From Symbiodinium kawagutii (lineage: Eukaryota > Sar > Dinophyceae > Suessiales > Symbiodiniaceae), in contig VSDK01000501.1 of the NCBI GenBank assembly GCA_009767595.1, positions 22,085 to 86,084 of the forward strand: a stretch of DNA of 64,000 bases, written 5' to 3'. The translations under genes were made by a program, and so were the position numbers. Numbering within the stretch: position 1 is the stretch's first letter; every line of letters begins with the position of its first letter. The notes under the pieces are model-generated. The model worked only from the letters and a program-made list of their open reading frames with translations, was not told where the DNA came from and searched no databases. Shown here piece after piece: positions 37,060 through 49,092 of this stretch.

Positions 37060-37575
37060 GATGGCTGTTTTGTTTGAGGTTTTTAATCCAATGGTTGGCC
37101 ACGGGCCGACAGAAGCGGGTCACTGCTTTGCAGCTGCGCTTCGACTCCGAGACGGAGGTGCTTCCAAGAGGGGAGAAAGAAACACATAACTCAAAATATT
37201 TAATATTTGAGTGGGTAGCTGATGCTATTTGACCATTTAATAAGTGAATAGAAAATGTTTTAACCAACAGAAAAATACATAGCGATACTATTTGACCATT
37301 TATAACTATAAGCTGATATTACTAGTAATACTGGTCCTAAACGTTTAAATGTGTATCAACATACATTTAGCTACCTCAACTTAAACATTTTGAAGTATGT
37401 CTCCGAGGAGTAAACATTCAATCTGAAATATCTTCCGAGAAGTTTCATTTGAAGATGTTTGAGAAGTCTTTTAGAAGTCTGTTTGATGTTTGAGAGTTTC
37501 ATTGAAAGATGTTTGTGTTTAGTCTTTCACTTGCACCATGTTTGTGTTTGATGCTTGCAGTGTCTGAGTTGAGAT

Positions 37576-38280
37576 CGAGTTGCTCAGGCGGACGCTTTGC
37601 GGCGTCAAAAGGATGCTGAGCTGCGACGAGACACGGTGGAAGCGATGATGTTGGAGGAGATTGTGATCGAAGAGCCGCGAGCTGAGGGGCAAAGAGAAGT
37701 GTAAGAAGTAAGAAGTGTAAAAAGTAGAAATCAAAAGTGGGAGTAGAAATACAAAAATAGTACAAAAATGCAAGAAGAGAAATAATCAGCAAGAGAAGAC
37801 TAAGGCAAACAAGATAGCACAAGAATGTGCAAGCGAAACAAGAGAGAACATCAAAGAAAGAGGAAAAATAGGAAAAGTGCAAGAGAGACAAGAAGCAACA
37901 TTTTTGTTCAAGATCCCATCATTCCTTCAATGGACTTCCGACCCTCACGTGGTCTTTCCTCTCTTCAAAAAGAGAGAGAGATTCATTGGGAGAAGCACAG
38001 CTCTGCAAGAAAGAAGCAAAACAAGTGGAAAGAACACCAAAGTAGCATAAGTAGTGCTCAAGTTGCATAAGTAGTGCTCAAGTATTGCATAAGTAGATAT
38101 AAGTAGTGCATGAGCATAAGCACAAGCATCAAGGAGTGGACAAGGACAGCGCCCAGCGCAGCTCCGAGGCTGAGTCGTTGGCAGCTGGGCAGTGAAGCCT
38201 CGGTGGTGAACGGAGGCAGTGGAGCCTCAGTGAAGCGTACGGGCCCAGGATTCCGCGAGAAACCACGGAGATTTTGTAGA
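37576..38280 (+). CDS. Exon-like islands, charged helical protein of unknown function
   Basis: 37576-37701 encodes a strongly helical charged stretch (QADALRRQKDAELRRDTVEA, then MMLEEIVIEEP), bounded on the right by AGAGAAGTG. About 38130-38275 is a second GC-rich block (APRLSRWQLGSEASVV). Both are surrounded by purine-rich, AT-richer DNA. They may be exons of the gene seen at 29.8-31.6 kb, which would put the 11-bp array in an intron, or of a separate gene ending before WASHC4. No family is recognised. Confidence 0.35.
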
Positions 38281-38776
38281 AAAATCTTGAAGCGCATTTT
38301 ATATATCATATTTTATTAATCATATATAATCTTTTATAAAAATAGTTAATGATATATATGATATATATGATATATATATATGATATCAAGCATTTCTTGG
38401 ATATTTTCGATTTCTTTAAGGTGATTGAGTTTCGAATATTTTCGAACTATTCAGACATTACGTGCACATTTGATCGACATGTGAAGTCACAGACTCTGGT
38501 CCTACGTTCTGACAATGCAAGGTCTTTGGGGCCATTTTCCCATGACGAGCTTGGGCCATTTCTGCAGCCAGTTGCAGGATGTAGTCCATGCTTCTGCTGT
38601 TGAAACTCACAACTTGGATGTAATGAAGCAATTGCTAACTGCCTGAAATCAGACTTCCTGGTTATGACAAAACCAAAGATTTTGACAAAGAAGAGCCCAC
38701 AGCACAGAACACTGAGTTGAAAAAATTGAAAGCAGAAAAGAACCAAGTTCCTTTGCAATTTCGAAACCGCAGTGCC

Positions 38777-41700
38777 ATGGCCACAGCTGAAGTGCTGCAT
38801 CCGTCAGATGTCGCACCACATGACGTGGCTGGTGAGACCGAAGAACCCCCGGAAGCGCAAGGCGAACCCGAACGTGTCCTGGGTGCATCGACGGCAGATC
38901 AGGTCTTGGAACGATGGCATGGTTTCATGGCCGAAACCTCCAAACTGCTGAAGTCGCAATTGGAACCTCCTGCTTTTCGCCACCGTTTGCCACTGTCAAA
39001 GCTCACAGTGGCCACTCCAACCTCTTCACAGGTGCACTGGAAAAACAGGGTGGATATGGTTCTGTATCATGTCGGAGTATCATTAATAGCATCAATCAAC
39101 TAGTTGCGACTCAACTCTTGAGAACCCTTGAGTCGCAAGATGTCATAAGATTCTAGTGACTCAAAAGGACATTTTATGTTGTCATAAGCTGTTTCAAAAC
39201 TTCGATACGTGACAGTCACTAGAGTATCTCGAAACCTTTTGAAGAATTTCCCAGAGCAACTTTGGTCCCTGTGCAGGTGGATTGGAGCAATCAGTTGGGC
39301 TTATCCTGCAGCCAAACTGGTCGCGTGGTCTACTCCTTGACTGCTGCAGTGGAACAAGCACGTTCGTGTGTGCAGCAGGCATCAAAGATCTACGACTCCC
39401 TGGGAATTTTCGGGGAAGCTTTGGGTCCGGAGATGCCAGAGGAGGATTCTCTGCAGACACCTCCCAGCTTGCTGATCGAACTGGCAGAGTTGAGACTCGC
39501 CTTGAGGTTCATCCATGTGGGAAACTTTTATATAAAACCATACTAACATTTATCTTTATTCATTTAGTTTACTTCATCTCTTGTTTAATTTAGTGGGTGA
39601 TATTGGGTGCTGAGGATCCCAATCCTGAGCCAAGCGCGTCAGCTGCTGCGACGCATTGATGCACTGGCTGGGAACATTCTGACGCAGCTTGCAAAGACCC
39701 AGGCCATGCGTATTCAAGGCGATTGGTTTCCTGAAAGACGACAGGTTTTTCTTTTCTTTTGTTTCTTGAAAGGTTTACATTTTTTCTTTTTAAAATTATC
39801 TTGCAATGGTTTATCTGATTGATCAGGTCTTGCACGGGCCGTGTCAGGACTAGTGAAACAACCGCTGCGCTTGGTGCTGGACGTGCTGGGTGAAATGCTT
39901 TCGGTGCCAGTCCATTTCGATCGTTTAGTCTTGGAAAATGCACGGCTGCGACGGGCCTTCACTTCCTTCAAATGGATAGTGACTGGCCAAGAAGAGAACT
40001 GGCCAGATGTTTTTGTCATTTCCTCATGTGCTCTTGTTGTGTGAATTCTGCTTTTTTTAAAATGTTTCATGATGTTTTGATATGATTCATAATGTTGCGG
40101 CCCTGGCTGGTGGGATACGCTTTGGTGGGGGCCCTAACCACCATGGATGATTTGCATGTGCAAACTTGCTGCGGATTGGATGAGCTTTGAAGTGTTTTTA
40201 TTTGGTTTGACTCCCGATTACTACCCGATTACTGTACTTGTGATTGTTTGTTGCTCAAGGTCGGTATGTCATCCAAACTATCATCATGGGCCGTGCCATT
40301 TCATGTATAATCATGTTGCAGATGTCTCGATTTTTAAGTAATATGTTGTAATTATCGATTATCACATCATGATTTCCATTTTATCATCATGATATCTAAA
40401 ATGTGAAAATCAGTAGTTTTTCATTTATGATGATATTTTTCAACATCATGTCATTCTCGTTGACATGACTCCCAGGTGGAGAAGGCCTCCAGCGCCGGCG
40501 CAGCGCAGCTGCCGGAGCTCGGGGAGAACGCCATGGCCCTGCTGCAGGAATTGCAGGAAGCCACGCCGCTGCTGCGTGGCATCGAACTTGGAGGAGAGAA
40601 ATATGAATAGAAAGAGATGGAAGAGAAATGAAGAGATAGAAATAGAGAAAAGAATTGAATAGAAGGAGAGAATATCTGCTACTTGGAGAATAGAGAAAAG
40701 AGAATGTTAGAGAAATAGAAAATTCTAGTAGCATAGAATATAGTTGAATATGGAAGAATAGAACATAGTTGAATAGAATAGAGAATAAAGAAAAGAGAGA
40801 AGGAGAAAATGAATGAAGGAGAATGGAAGAAATGAATGAGAGAGAAAACAATAAATAGAGAATGAAGGAGAAAGAGAAAACAAAATATCAGGAAGGAGAT
40901 AAGAGTGAGAGAAAGAATGTCTTGAGAAGGAGAGAAAGAATTAGGATAAAAGAAATTCTTAAGACACATTATGAGAAAAGAAACCACACATGAAAGGAGA
41001 AGGAGAAAAGATGAGAACGAGAAAGGAGAAATGATGAGAATGTTAAGACAACGAGAAAGACAACGAGAAAAGAGAATGAGAGATGATAGTGAAAAAGGAG
41101 AAAGGATAAGAACGCATCAGAAGAGAATTGGAAGGATGAGAAAAATAATGACAAACATCCAAACCGAATGAGACAGAGAATACATGACTTTGAGACATTT
41201 TTTGAAATTTCTCATGGAGTTTCTAGTCTTGAGAGAAACAGTTTCACAAACACAAAGAAACACGAAGAGGAGCGCTATGATTTTTTGATCAAGTGTGAAG
41301 TACTGTATTGCGCGAGTGGCATCAAAAAAATGGGATGCAAAACAATTCAAAACAAAGAGGAGCAGTCTCAAAACAAAGCTGCACACTTTTCCTTTTGTAG
41401 TGGGAACTCATTCTTTTTTGATCCCTGATATCTTTTTCCTTGATGTTCTTCGCCTTCATAAATGCTACTTTTTCCTTCTGTTTTGGGAACTTATTTATTT
41501 TCTTGATGCATCCCATTCTTTTTTATCCTCCGTCCTCATTTTTTTTGATGCATCCCATTTTTGTGTTGATCCATCTCTCAGTATTGCCTAGGCTGCGTGG
41601 GGATGCCTTTCAATGCTGCCTATCCAACATCTCCTCTTCATTGTCGGAATTGAAAGCGGAACTTGGAACAGCTGGCACCACTGCGTTGCGGGAGCATCTC

Positions 41701-44700
41701 ATCATTTACTTCCGTGGCCGCATGGAGGAGTCCGAGATCAGGGGCCAGGTGTCGAAATGTGAACGCCAAGACCCACACATGAGATTTTTGCAGCAGCAGA
41801 GTCTGTCATATCTAAGATGATCTGCGAGTTCTAAGGTCCATTTTGTCAGACGCAAAAGCAGTACTTCCTTCCCTTCTGCCAGGTCGCAACATCTCAGCTG
41901 TGGCTGCCTGGTGAGTCCCTGATGTGTTGGGTTTGCTGCTTCGTTTGTTCGGTGCGCAGCTTTGGTCGTGGCCGAGAGGAAGCCAAAGTCTTGCAGGACG
42001 CAGTTGTTGGGATCGCAGGTTGGCTGGCACCTTTTCGAGATTCGATCACTGAGCTGAATAAAGGCTCTTTTTCACTCTTAGCTTTGAAATGCTTTGAACA
42101 GAAGCCTCTTTTTTCACCCTTAGCTTTGCATAGAAGCAGCTGAATTTACTTTGCATTCACTTTTCCGGAGGAGCTTTGGAAAATGCACAAGAAATCTCCT
42201 GTGGTGGTGCTGTTTGGCCGCGTCGTGTGGTGCATCGGCGACTTCCTGAAAAAATATCTTCCAGAGGCGTTTGGACTTCCTCTAACACTAAGACTCAAGA
42301 GCTGCGTTGAAGACTCAATTTTCCCTGGAAGTTAACAAGAGCATGTCAGAGGATGTTAGAGGATGTCTGAGGAGGGTCTTTCAGATTCTCTAATTTGGGA
42401 AAGAAAAGATGTGCATCCCCCTGAGGTGGTCGCAGATGCAAAATTGCAGAAGGAACTCGATGATTTGCGCCACGTGCGGTTGAACCAAACTAAACAGCTG
42501 GATGGCGAGAAGGGCTTTGCTCAAGAGATGGCTGGCTATCAAAAGAGATGTGCAGTTTGGATTGCTTCTCTTCCAAAGCAGAATCTTGGACAGGTGTAAC
42601 TTGTGACTAGTTAGGCTTGCTGCTCCCTGTTTGGAATTGTGAATAGTATCTCAGTAGTGACGCAGTGTGTCCCCTTATTCCTGAAGTATCCACGTTTTCC
42701 ACCGATCTATTCTGCCAGTTATGCAGCAGAAACATTTGTGAATAACACCTCCAAGTGAAACTCCCGCATAAAACTTGCTGTTTTCCCTGCAAGTTTCCTT
42801 GTTTACTTGAAAAATCGGGTCACTGAGGAAGTTGGAAGCCATGTCACTGGGAGATGCCTTGACCTCTGGTCATGGTGCCATCTTCGAAGGCCTCACCTTG
42901 GCGCTGCGCATCAGGTCACATGGAAGAATCAGAGGTCTATGTGTAAACGTGCGCAAACTGCGAACTCTGTAGAATTTCGATAGTTCCATGTAGTTCGTTC
43001 TTTTTGTTGAATGAGGCGGTTCTGCTTCCGAATTTTCGTTTAAGGTGTCCCTGTTCGTTCTTTTCATTTACGAAGGATCATTTCTTCGCCCTTCTGAGGA
43101 TGTCGTTGGAGGAGTATGTGGTGCTTCATTCGCACGAAGGCGTCCCTGTGCCCCGCAGCTCCCTGAGTGCCGTGGCGTTGGGCTTTCAGCTGCTGAAGAT
43201 CCTCGAAGGAGCTCCGACGCTGCAGTTGCAGGAGCTGGGAGACTTTCTGCAACGACATCGCGCGTTGAGACTGCAGAAGGTGCGAGGGGAGGGAGATCTT
43301 GAGACTGAAAACGTTGAAGAAATCGCAAGGAAATTGAGAACTTGGCAATTTCCTGAAGTATTCTCTTTGAAACATTTTTTGTTCAGAAGCATCAGGTAAC
43401 TGATTGCGATTATTGGCAATTACTTCCTTGGGTTATGTATTGGTGATTTGGGTACCTAACACTCGACAATGGCTGATCCAGTATCCTAGGCCATTGATTG
43501 ATTTGATTAGTCCCTTGTTCTTTGAGGATCCTTTTGATGAGTTGATTCAAATGATAAGATTTGAGAAGTATTCCTGAACATGTTTTCCTTATGCCTTTTG
43601 AGTCGTACTGGTATTGTTCAACCCATAGTTGTCTCAAATGTATTAGATTGTATAAGTTTGTTCGTATATAGTTAGGTAAATATTAGTAACTGTATTGGTA
43701 TTTGTTTAGTCCTTTCCTTGTACGTATTTAGTTTCCTCATAGTTTGTATCCATTTATTCCTTACACACTATCTAGAAGCAAAGGAAACTATAGTTCGTAT
43801 TATCAAAAATAGATCACTTCTCTATTTGTTAAAATAATCTATCTCCTTATTCATAATATTATCGATAAACTATTCTTTACACACCATTATTACTAATTAT
43901 TTCTCGATTGGCTATCCTATAAATTGTTTTCTTTATTACATTTATAAACTACTATATAATTTGTAGTAAATAGAACATGTTATTTCGTTTTATTTCTTCT
44001 TTTTCTGCTTCTGAATTTTTCTCCCAAGGAGCTGCAGGAGGTGCGCTCCAAGCTGAAGCGCGGGGCCTGCGAGGCGCCGGGCGAAGCCTTGCGGCTGAGC
44101 ACCTCTGCGCTGCAGCGCATCCTCGGCGGATCCAAAGGAGCACAGCAGAGCTTCTTCGACGTCACTGGGCGAAAATGAAAACGATGTCAAAAAGAAAATT
44201 GTAGAAGAAAATGATATATTTATATATATGTATATATAAATAAATAAATAGAATAAAGTAAGATATAGAAAGAGAAATCATTTAAACGTTTTTGAGAAGA
44301 GAAAGATAATTTTTAAAAGTAAAAATCGATGGAGAAGATGTCCCAAGTTGTTTCCAGTTTGGTTTTCCCAGTCCCCAATCAAAAAACATGTAGGGAGCAA
44401 GCCACATGGTTCATGCGATCGCACTGTCAAGGTTGGTGGCATTTCTTTAGCGCTGTGTTGCTCTGGCCGTTCAGAACCTGCGAACTCGGGTGTGCTTGGG
44501 AGATGGAGGGAGCTGAAATTGACTTGTCATTGGCAAGACCATTTGTCGAGGCTCGGATCCAGTTGCCATATGCAGAACGATGCTAGTCCACGCAAGGCAC
44601 GGAAATTCCCGGATCTCCGAAAACCAAGATGCATCGGCATGAAAAGAGAGAACTTGTCATTCGAGCTTTTGCCAACTGCTAGGAAGACAGGAGGCAGTGT

Positions 44701-45180
44701 TTTATACGGAAGAAACTTGGAACCAGACAAGATGCTTCAAGGGTTGCGCTTGTTTGATAACTCTTCGGACTTCACACCCCTTGGACTCATTCGCCACCCC
44801 TGCACTGCACGCTCTATGGCAGGTTGTGCGATACAACATGGTCTTACTACTTTCGGGACTTGCTTCCCACGCTACTGTCAGACACGCAACGTGTGCAGTC
44901 TTTGCCACCGTTGTTTTCAGCCTTCACTGAGCCTTTGCAACGTTTGCCCATTGGACGAGCGAGACAAGAGTTTTTGAAAGAGCTACGACTTGCTCTGGAG
45001 GACAGTATCATCCATCCCATTTGTTCGAAGTTGGAAGAAGACTTGCGACTCTTGGTGCACGCCACCATGCAGGGAACACGGAAGAACTTTCCGCTGTCGC
45101 CACCGGAAGATGTGTTGGCCTTTCTTCGCTTGCGACCTTTGCGGCTCACAGAGTCCGATGTTGTGGACATCAAGGATCAG
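38777..45180 (+). CDS. WASHC4: WASH complex subunit 4 (SWIP), multi-exon, C-terminal third not found
   Basis: WASHC4 is a scaffold of the WASH complex, which activates Arp2/3 actin assembly on endosomes for cargo recycling. Exons read: 38777-39031 (start ATG in a good context), 39277-39506, 39615-39718, 39827-about 39980, 40476-about 40590, 41592-41748, 41960-42063, 42171-42266, 42426-about 42593, 42828-42914, 43099-43279, 44029-about 44160 and 44823-about 45180. Phase is preserved at most junctions, with GC donors at 39719, 42267 and probably 42064. Landmarks matching the animal protein are KKSPVVVLFGRVVW...DFL, the AKLQKELDDLR helix, ALTSGHGAIFEG, and YYFRDLLPTLLSD...LEEDLRLLVHATM...LAFLRLRPLRL of the middle domain. 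The conserved C-terminal domain (roughly the last 400 residues in animals) is not visible before the strand switch. A further exon near 40090-40150 is possible. Confidence 0.85.
39719..39720 (+). other. GC intron donor in WASHC4
   Basis: The exon ends ATTCAAG and is followed by GC. The upstream-looking alternative GT at 39745 would break the frame at the next acceptor (39826/39827), while the GC site keeps it. Confidence 0.65.
40600..41165. repeat. Purine-rich (GAGAA)n-like intron tract
   Basis: Nearly pure purine on the plus strand (GAGAAAGAGAATAGA-type words), lying in the WASHC4 intron between exons 40476-40590 and 41592-41748. The antisense shows long Ser/Phe-rich open frames that are composition artefacts. 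Confidence 0.8.
42267..42268 (+). other. GC intron donor in WASHC4
   Basis: Exon 42171-42266 ends CCAGAG and is followed by GC. Joining to 42426 keeps phase 0 and places YLPE before VVADAKL, as the animal protein alignment expects. Confidence 0.7.
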
Positions 45181-45289
45181 GCATGGGATCTTGTCGACCC
45201 AGTAAACGGAAGTAAGAAGAATTAAGAATAACTATAGAAACTAAGTAAGATGAACCAAGTAAGTTACTAAGTAAATAAGTCATATATAT

Positions 45290-45375
45290 ATACCAGCACC
45301 CTCCGATGGGTGCCACTGTGATTTCGAAATTGTGATTTCATAAGGGGTGCCACTACGCAACCCCTTAGTGTAAGT
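45290..45375. repeat. Hairpin-forming GC-rich motif (AAGGGGTGCCACTA) between convergent genes
   Basis: GCACCCTCCGATGGGTGC forms one short inverted repeat, and AAGGGGTGCCACTACGCAACCCCTT a second. A similar motif recurs near 54.65-54.74 kb. The motif sits just past the last WASHC4 exon, where plus- and minus-strand genes meet. The stretch 45180-45720 otherwise contains one weak plus-strand block (about 45490-45620, KHRSGLTDRTSILLKKAHAG in one frame). Confidence 0.6.
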
Positions 45376-45719
45376 ATGGGAAACATGCTTGACAAAAGAC
45401 AAATCATGACATCGCACCCCCATCAAGATGCGAATTGTGAAAATTACAACTGGAATTCCTAAACTATGGTATGAAAATAGAGCCAGTTGTGTTTCACAAT
45501 TCTCATCTCAGCCAAGCACCGCAGCGGCCTCACCGACCGGACCAGCATCCTTTTGAAGAAGGCCCACGCAGGTGCCAGCGGCTTGTTTTGTCACAGCCGT
45601 TGGGAACCGCACACAACACTCGCAGGGTGCTTCACACATATTTTTTTTTCAACCAATTTTCGAATATTTGATCACATGATATACAGTAGTTTAGCCCTAC
45701 TCTGTGAGCGCACGGAGCC

Positions 45720-48240
45720 AACGCACACAAACGTATGCAGAATATCTGCTGAGCACCTGTTCGCCCAATTTCATTGGGTGTGCTGCCGCAGCTAATCGCT
45801 TAATTTGCCCCATGCAATCCTCATCCATATAATTACTGAGCTTCAACGGGCTGCACAAAGTCGCTTGATCATACGCAATGTGATCGAGCCTCAGGGGGCC
45901 AACTAGTCTTAGTGGGCATGTCCAAAGAAGAACAACCGACGGTTCAAACAATCATAAGCCGAGGCACTTGTGATATTTGGGTCGCGTTCTCCATAGCAGC
46001 TTGCCTTGTTCCAAGGCTTCGACGGAAAGTCCTGAGCAACATGTGGCACACACGCATGCCCATTGCAAATAGAATCTATCACACAAAACAACGCAAACCG
46101 AAATCATTTTTGAAATCTAACTGTTTCGGATAAGCTTCGATTGTGCGCTGCATGAAACAAATAGCATGCTTTTTGCAGAACCAACAAATTTTCATTCGTC
46201 AATTGAACAGGACCGTTGTTCCGCTCGGAAATAGCTCGTCGCATTGCCACAAGGTTCACGAACGCAGCTGCCCGAAGCCTAAGCTGGCGGGATCAAAATT
46301 TGAGCACAGGCACACACACACACACAAACAAACACACCTGACACACAACCGCGCACGCACACAAACCCATAGGATCAAACATCGTAAGTGCGCCCTAGAA
46401 ACTGCACGTGTTCGTTCTGCGGCTGCATTTGCGCAGAATGAAGTGTCACACCTTCAAGCCATTTTGCCAGCACCACTGCTTCCTGCAGGCAAAAAATGAT
46501 AATTTTTATGTTTGGCATGCGATATCCCTTGTCACCACAAACAAAGAAGCTAGCTAGCGCAATCAAGGGTCTGCGCCATTGAAATTCTTTTGCGCCAAAG
46601 TGGGATAGCTCTTCGGGCCAGAAGGGTAAAGTTGTTTCCTGAAAGCTCGTCAGCACAAATGGTACAAAATTCACTTTCTGCAACAACTTTCACTGACAAT
46701 GTTGAATTGTCAACCTACTTCACGCCATGGCACATTGAAAATATTTGTCCACGATTGCGGACCCCAGAAGCCTTGCACGCCCTTGTGAACAACACAAAAG
46801 CCAATCGCAATCTTTCATCGGCAGTCGATGCGGAGCCGAACATCTCTTCTTTGACCAATTCAACCAATGCGGAGGCTGCACATTCCGGGATAATGCTCAA
46901 GTCAACTATGTGTAGCCAGTCATATGCCAACATGCCAATGTGCCAGCCTGGCAAATTTATCCATGTGCGAACCCCTGCCACTGAGGTGATGAATTGTTCA
47001 CTTGATAGCTTTGTTGATCGATGGGCAGCATTCTTCCCATGGTAAGTAAAGAGGAGAGGTCCATCTTCAGTGCACGCCAAGCAATGGAAGCAACATTTTT
47101 TCGAATTTGCTGTGTGAGAAGTACGGTAAGCTTTTTGGATGTATTTTTCATCTCCTTTGTGATAAACGACAATGCCACGCCAACCACCAGCCACCAGTCC
47201 AGATCTGCCCTGCTTGTGGGGGAGGTGCGCGCGCCCAAATGGATCAATATCCATGAAAACTCCCATTTGCAATTCCATCAGACTCCAAACTGCCCATGCA
47301 TCGAGCGTGGCGTATGTCTCCGGCACACACCGAGCATTGTCAACGCAATAGACTAGCAGTTTCGTATTCCAAAGGCATCCCTTGACCAGTAGCGATCCTA
47401 CTGTGAAAATTTGGAAGGTGCGTCTTCTGTGGGAATCGGCATCGTCCCCATGCAACACCAACGGAATGCAGCGGCTCACATCACAATCCTTGACGGGCAA
47501 GGCAGGAATCAAAAAAACGTCAAAACACAACATTTGATGACTATGCACATGGGACAGCACAAGATTAAAGACTAGAATCTGGCGAAGATAAAACTGGATG
47601 CTGACGAAACCAGTCGGTCTCTCGCAACGACTCCCAATAGGATTCCAAGACCTGCCAGAGCTAGCTGGAACTGGCTATAATGCATCTATATCATTTTTGA
47701 CTACTTGAGGCTAATCTTTGCATCTTCTTGAAAAGGGCTACAGCATTTTTGCGTGCGAAGCCACCCCATCAGGACCAATAAACCTTTCCTTGAAAAGGTT
47801 AAAGTCATACTCGTAGATCGAAGAAAACCTCATTAGAAATGGAAAGGAAAATTGCTTCCAAATGCAAGGCACCCCTCAACAAACTGCCAAACAAGAAACA
47901 TATCGCTCGGAAGAAACATGTGCCACTCCCCGATGTACAGTGGTTGCTCACGGCCTTTGTCTTCGAGTACAAGGTCGATCCTCAAATTGGTTCGAACAAA
48001 AACTGAAGGAGAAACACAAATCAGCACACCATTGACGCGATAAATAAAGCTTGGTAACCGGAAAGGCTGCGGAAGCATCTTCCGCCATGGCTGCTTTCGC
48101 AACCATCGCCAAAAAGTGCGCTGGTAATTCTTCGCATCCCCAGCTGCCGTCCCATCAACCAAATCACGCAAATTCCTCCTGAGCCCAGCCCAGCACCAAG
48201 ATTGAAAACGATAATGGCACAGCGTATGCAGGGCGAACCC
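45720..48240 (-). CDS. Dinoflagellate dispersed transposon-like gene, multi-exon
   Basis: Minus-strand pieces in order are: 48235-about 47960 (RDLVDGTAAGDAKNYQRTFW, LPQPFRLPSFIYRVNG); 47560-about 46730 (IPLVLHGDDADSHRRRTF, LDAWAVWSLMELQMGVF, a CFHCLAC cluster, LPGWHIGMLAYDWLHIVD, ECAASALVEL); about 46495-46375; 46290-46135 (AAAFVNLVAMRRAISERNN); and 45835-about 45725 (MDEDCMGQIKRLAAAAHP, LSRYSAYVCVRW). I recall this order of motifs from many near-identical hypothetical proteins in Symbiodiniaceae genomes, which suggests a mobile or formerly mobile gene. Conserved Asp and Glu residues (DD in HGDDA, D in DWLH, E in PECAA) could be a catalytic triad, but no known transposase family is confirmed. 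Exon boundaries are approximate and stops between pieces may mean decay. Confidence 0.6.
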
Positions 48241-49090
48241 ATCAAAAAAAAATCACTAAATTAAAAACTAAAGATCGGAAGATGTCGTCCAGGAATGCGA
48301 GCGCGAAGCACACGAAAGAGTTGGACCAACGTCACCACATTGACCTAAAGCATGCATGGCGCACACACACGCACACATGAATGCACACACACACACCAGC
48401 ATGTACGATACATATTTCGACATGGTGCAATCACATTGCATTTGCGTTCAAGATGCATTCTTGGTGAGCTCTAGGAAATCTTCAACGAGGTCCATGTGCG
48501 TTTTTTGTCATTGAATTTCAATCTCAGGTAAGTAACATGACTCCAGTTGGAACAAATGATTTCACCGCTGTATGATTTGTTTTGGCACAGTTTCGAAATC
48601 TGGAGCCTTGGCCACAAGTGTCGCGAAGCAATGACGTTGATTCATGATTTCTCAAAGTAGGCCACCCCCACATCATCCCAAAATAGCTTGCTCAAGATTA
48701 TATATAATAAGTGATTTCGGGGGATACTCTGTTTGAACAAACCACCAAATAAAGCTTCAACTGTCAAGGAAAGCGCACATGTTTCGAGAGCTTTCTTTTG
48801 CGAAGAGCTGTGTGGTGTATTTCAAACACTGCCATGGTTACGAAGCCCGGCTTTGGTGGCGCCAGGCACTGTGCTCTCTCTTGCGCGGGCTCCCAGCAAG
48901 ATGACCCAAACCATGGAAAGTGCGCACTGCACATTCCAGGGGCACAAGGATCCAAACAAAGAGGACAAGAGGCTCTCTGGAAATCTAGCAGGATATATCA
49001 TATATGTCATATCAATTTAGTATCGAAGATATGGTCAGTATTTTTTTGCCCTGAGCCCCTGAGGGTGCAGAGTTCGAAAGAAACATCAAG
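48241..49090. other. No recognisable gene; CA-rich patches
   Basis: Short CA-rich runs lie at 48361-48400. The rest shows no motif on either strand. Confidence 0.5.
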
Positions 49091-49092
49091 CA

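Noticed and set aside
33593-37267. Minus-strand open frame of 1,224 codons with an IYIKSTSNLHQ cycle
   Set aside because: It is the unavoidable reading of an 11-bp repeat without stops on that strand; the unique flank contributes only about 60 codons and has no gene features.
40396-41170. Ser/Phe-rich minus-strand frames in the purine-rich intron
   Set aside because: Antisense of GAGAA-type low-complexity DNA inside a WASHC4 intron.
46590-47045. Plus-strand 151-codon frame
   Set aside because: Opposite the well-supported minus-strand transposon-like exon; no motif of its own.
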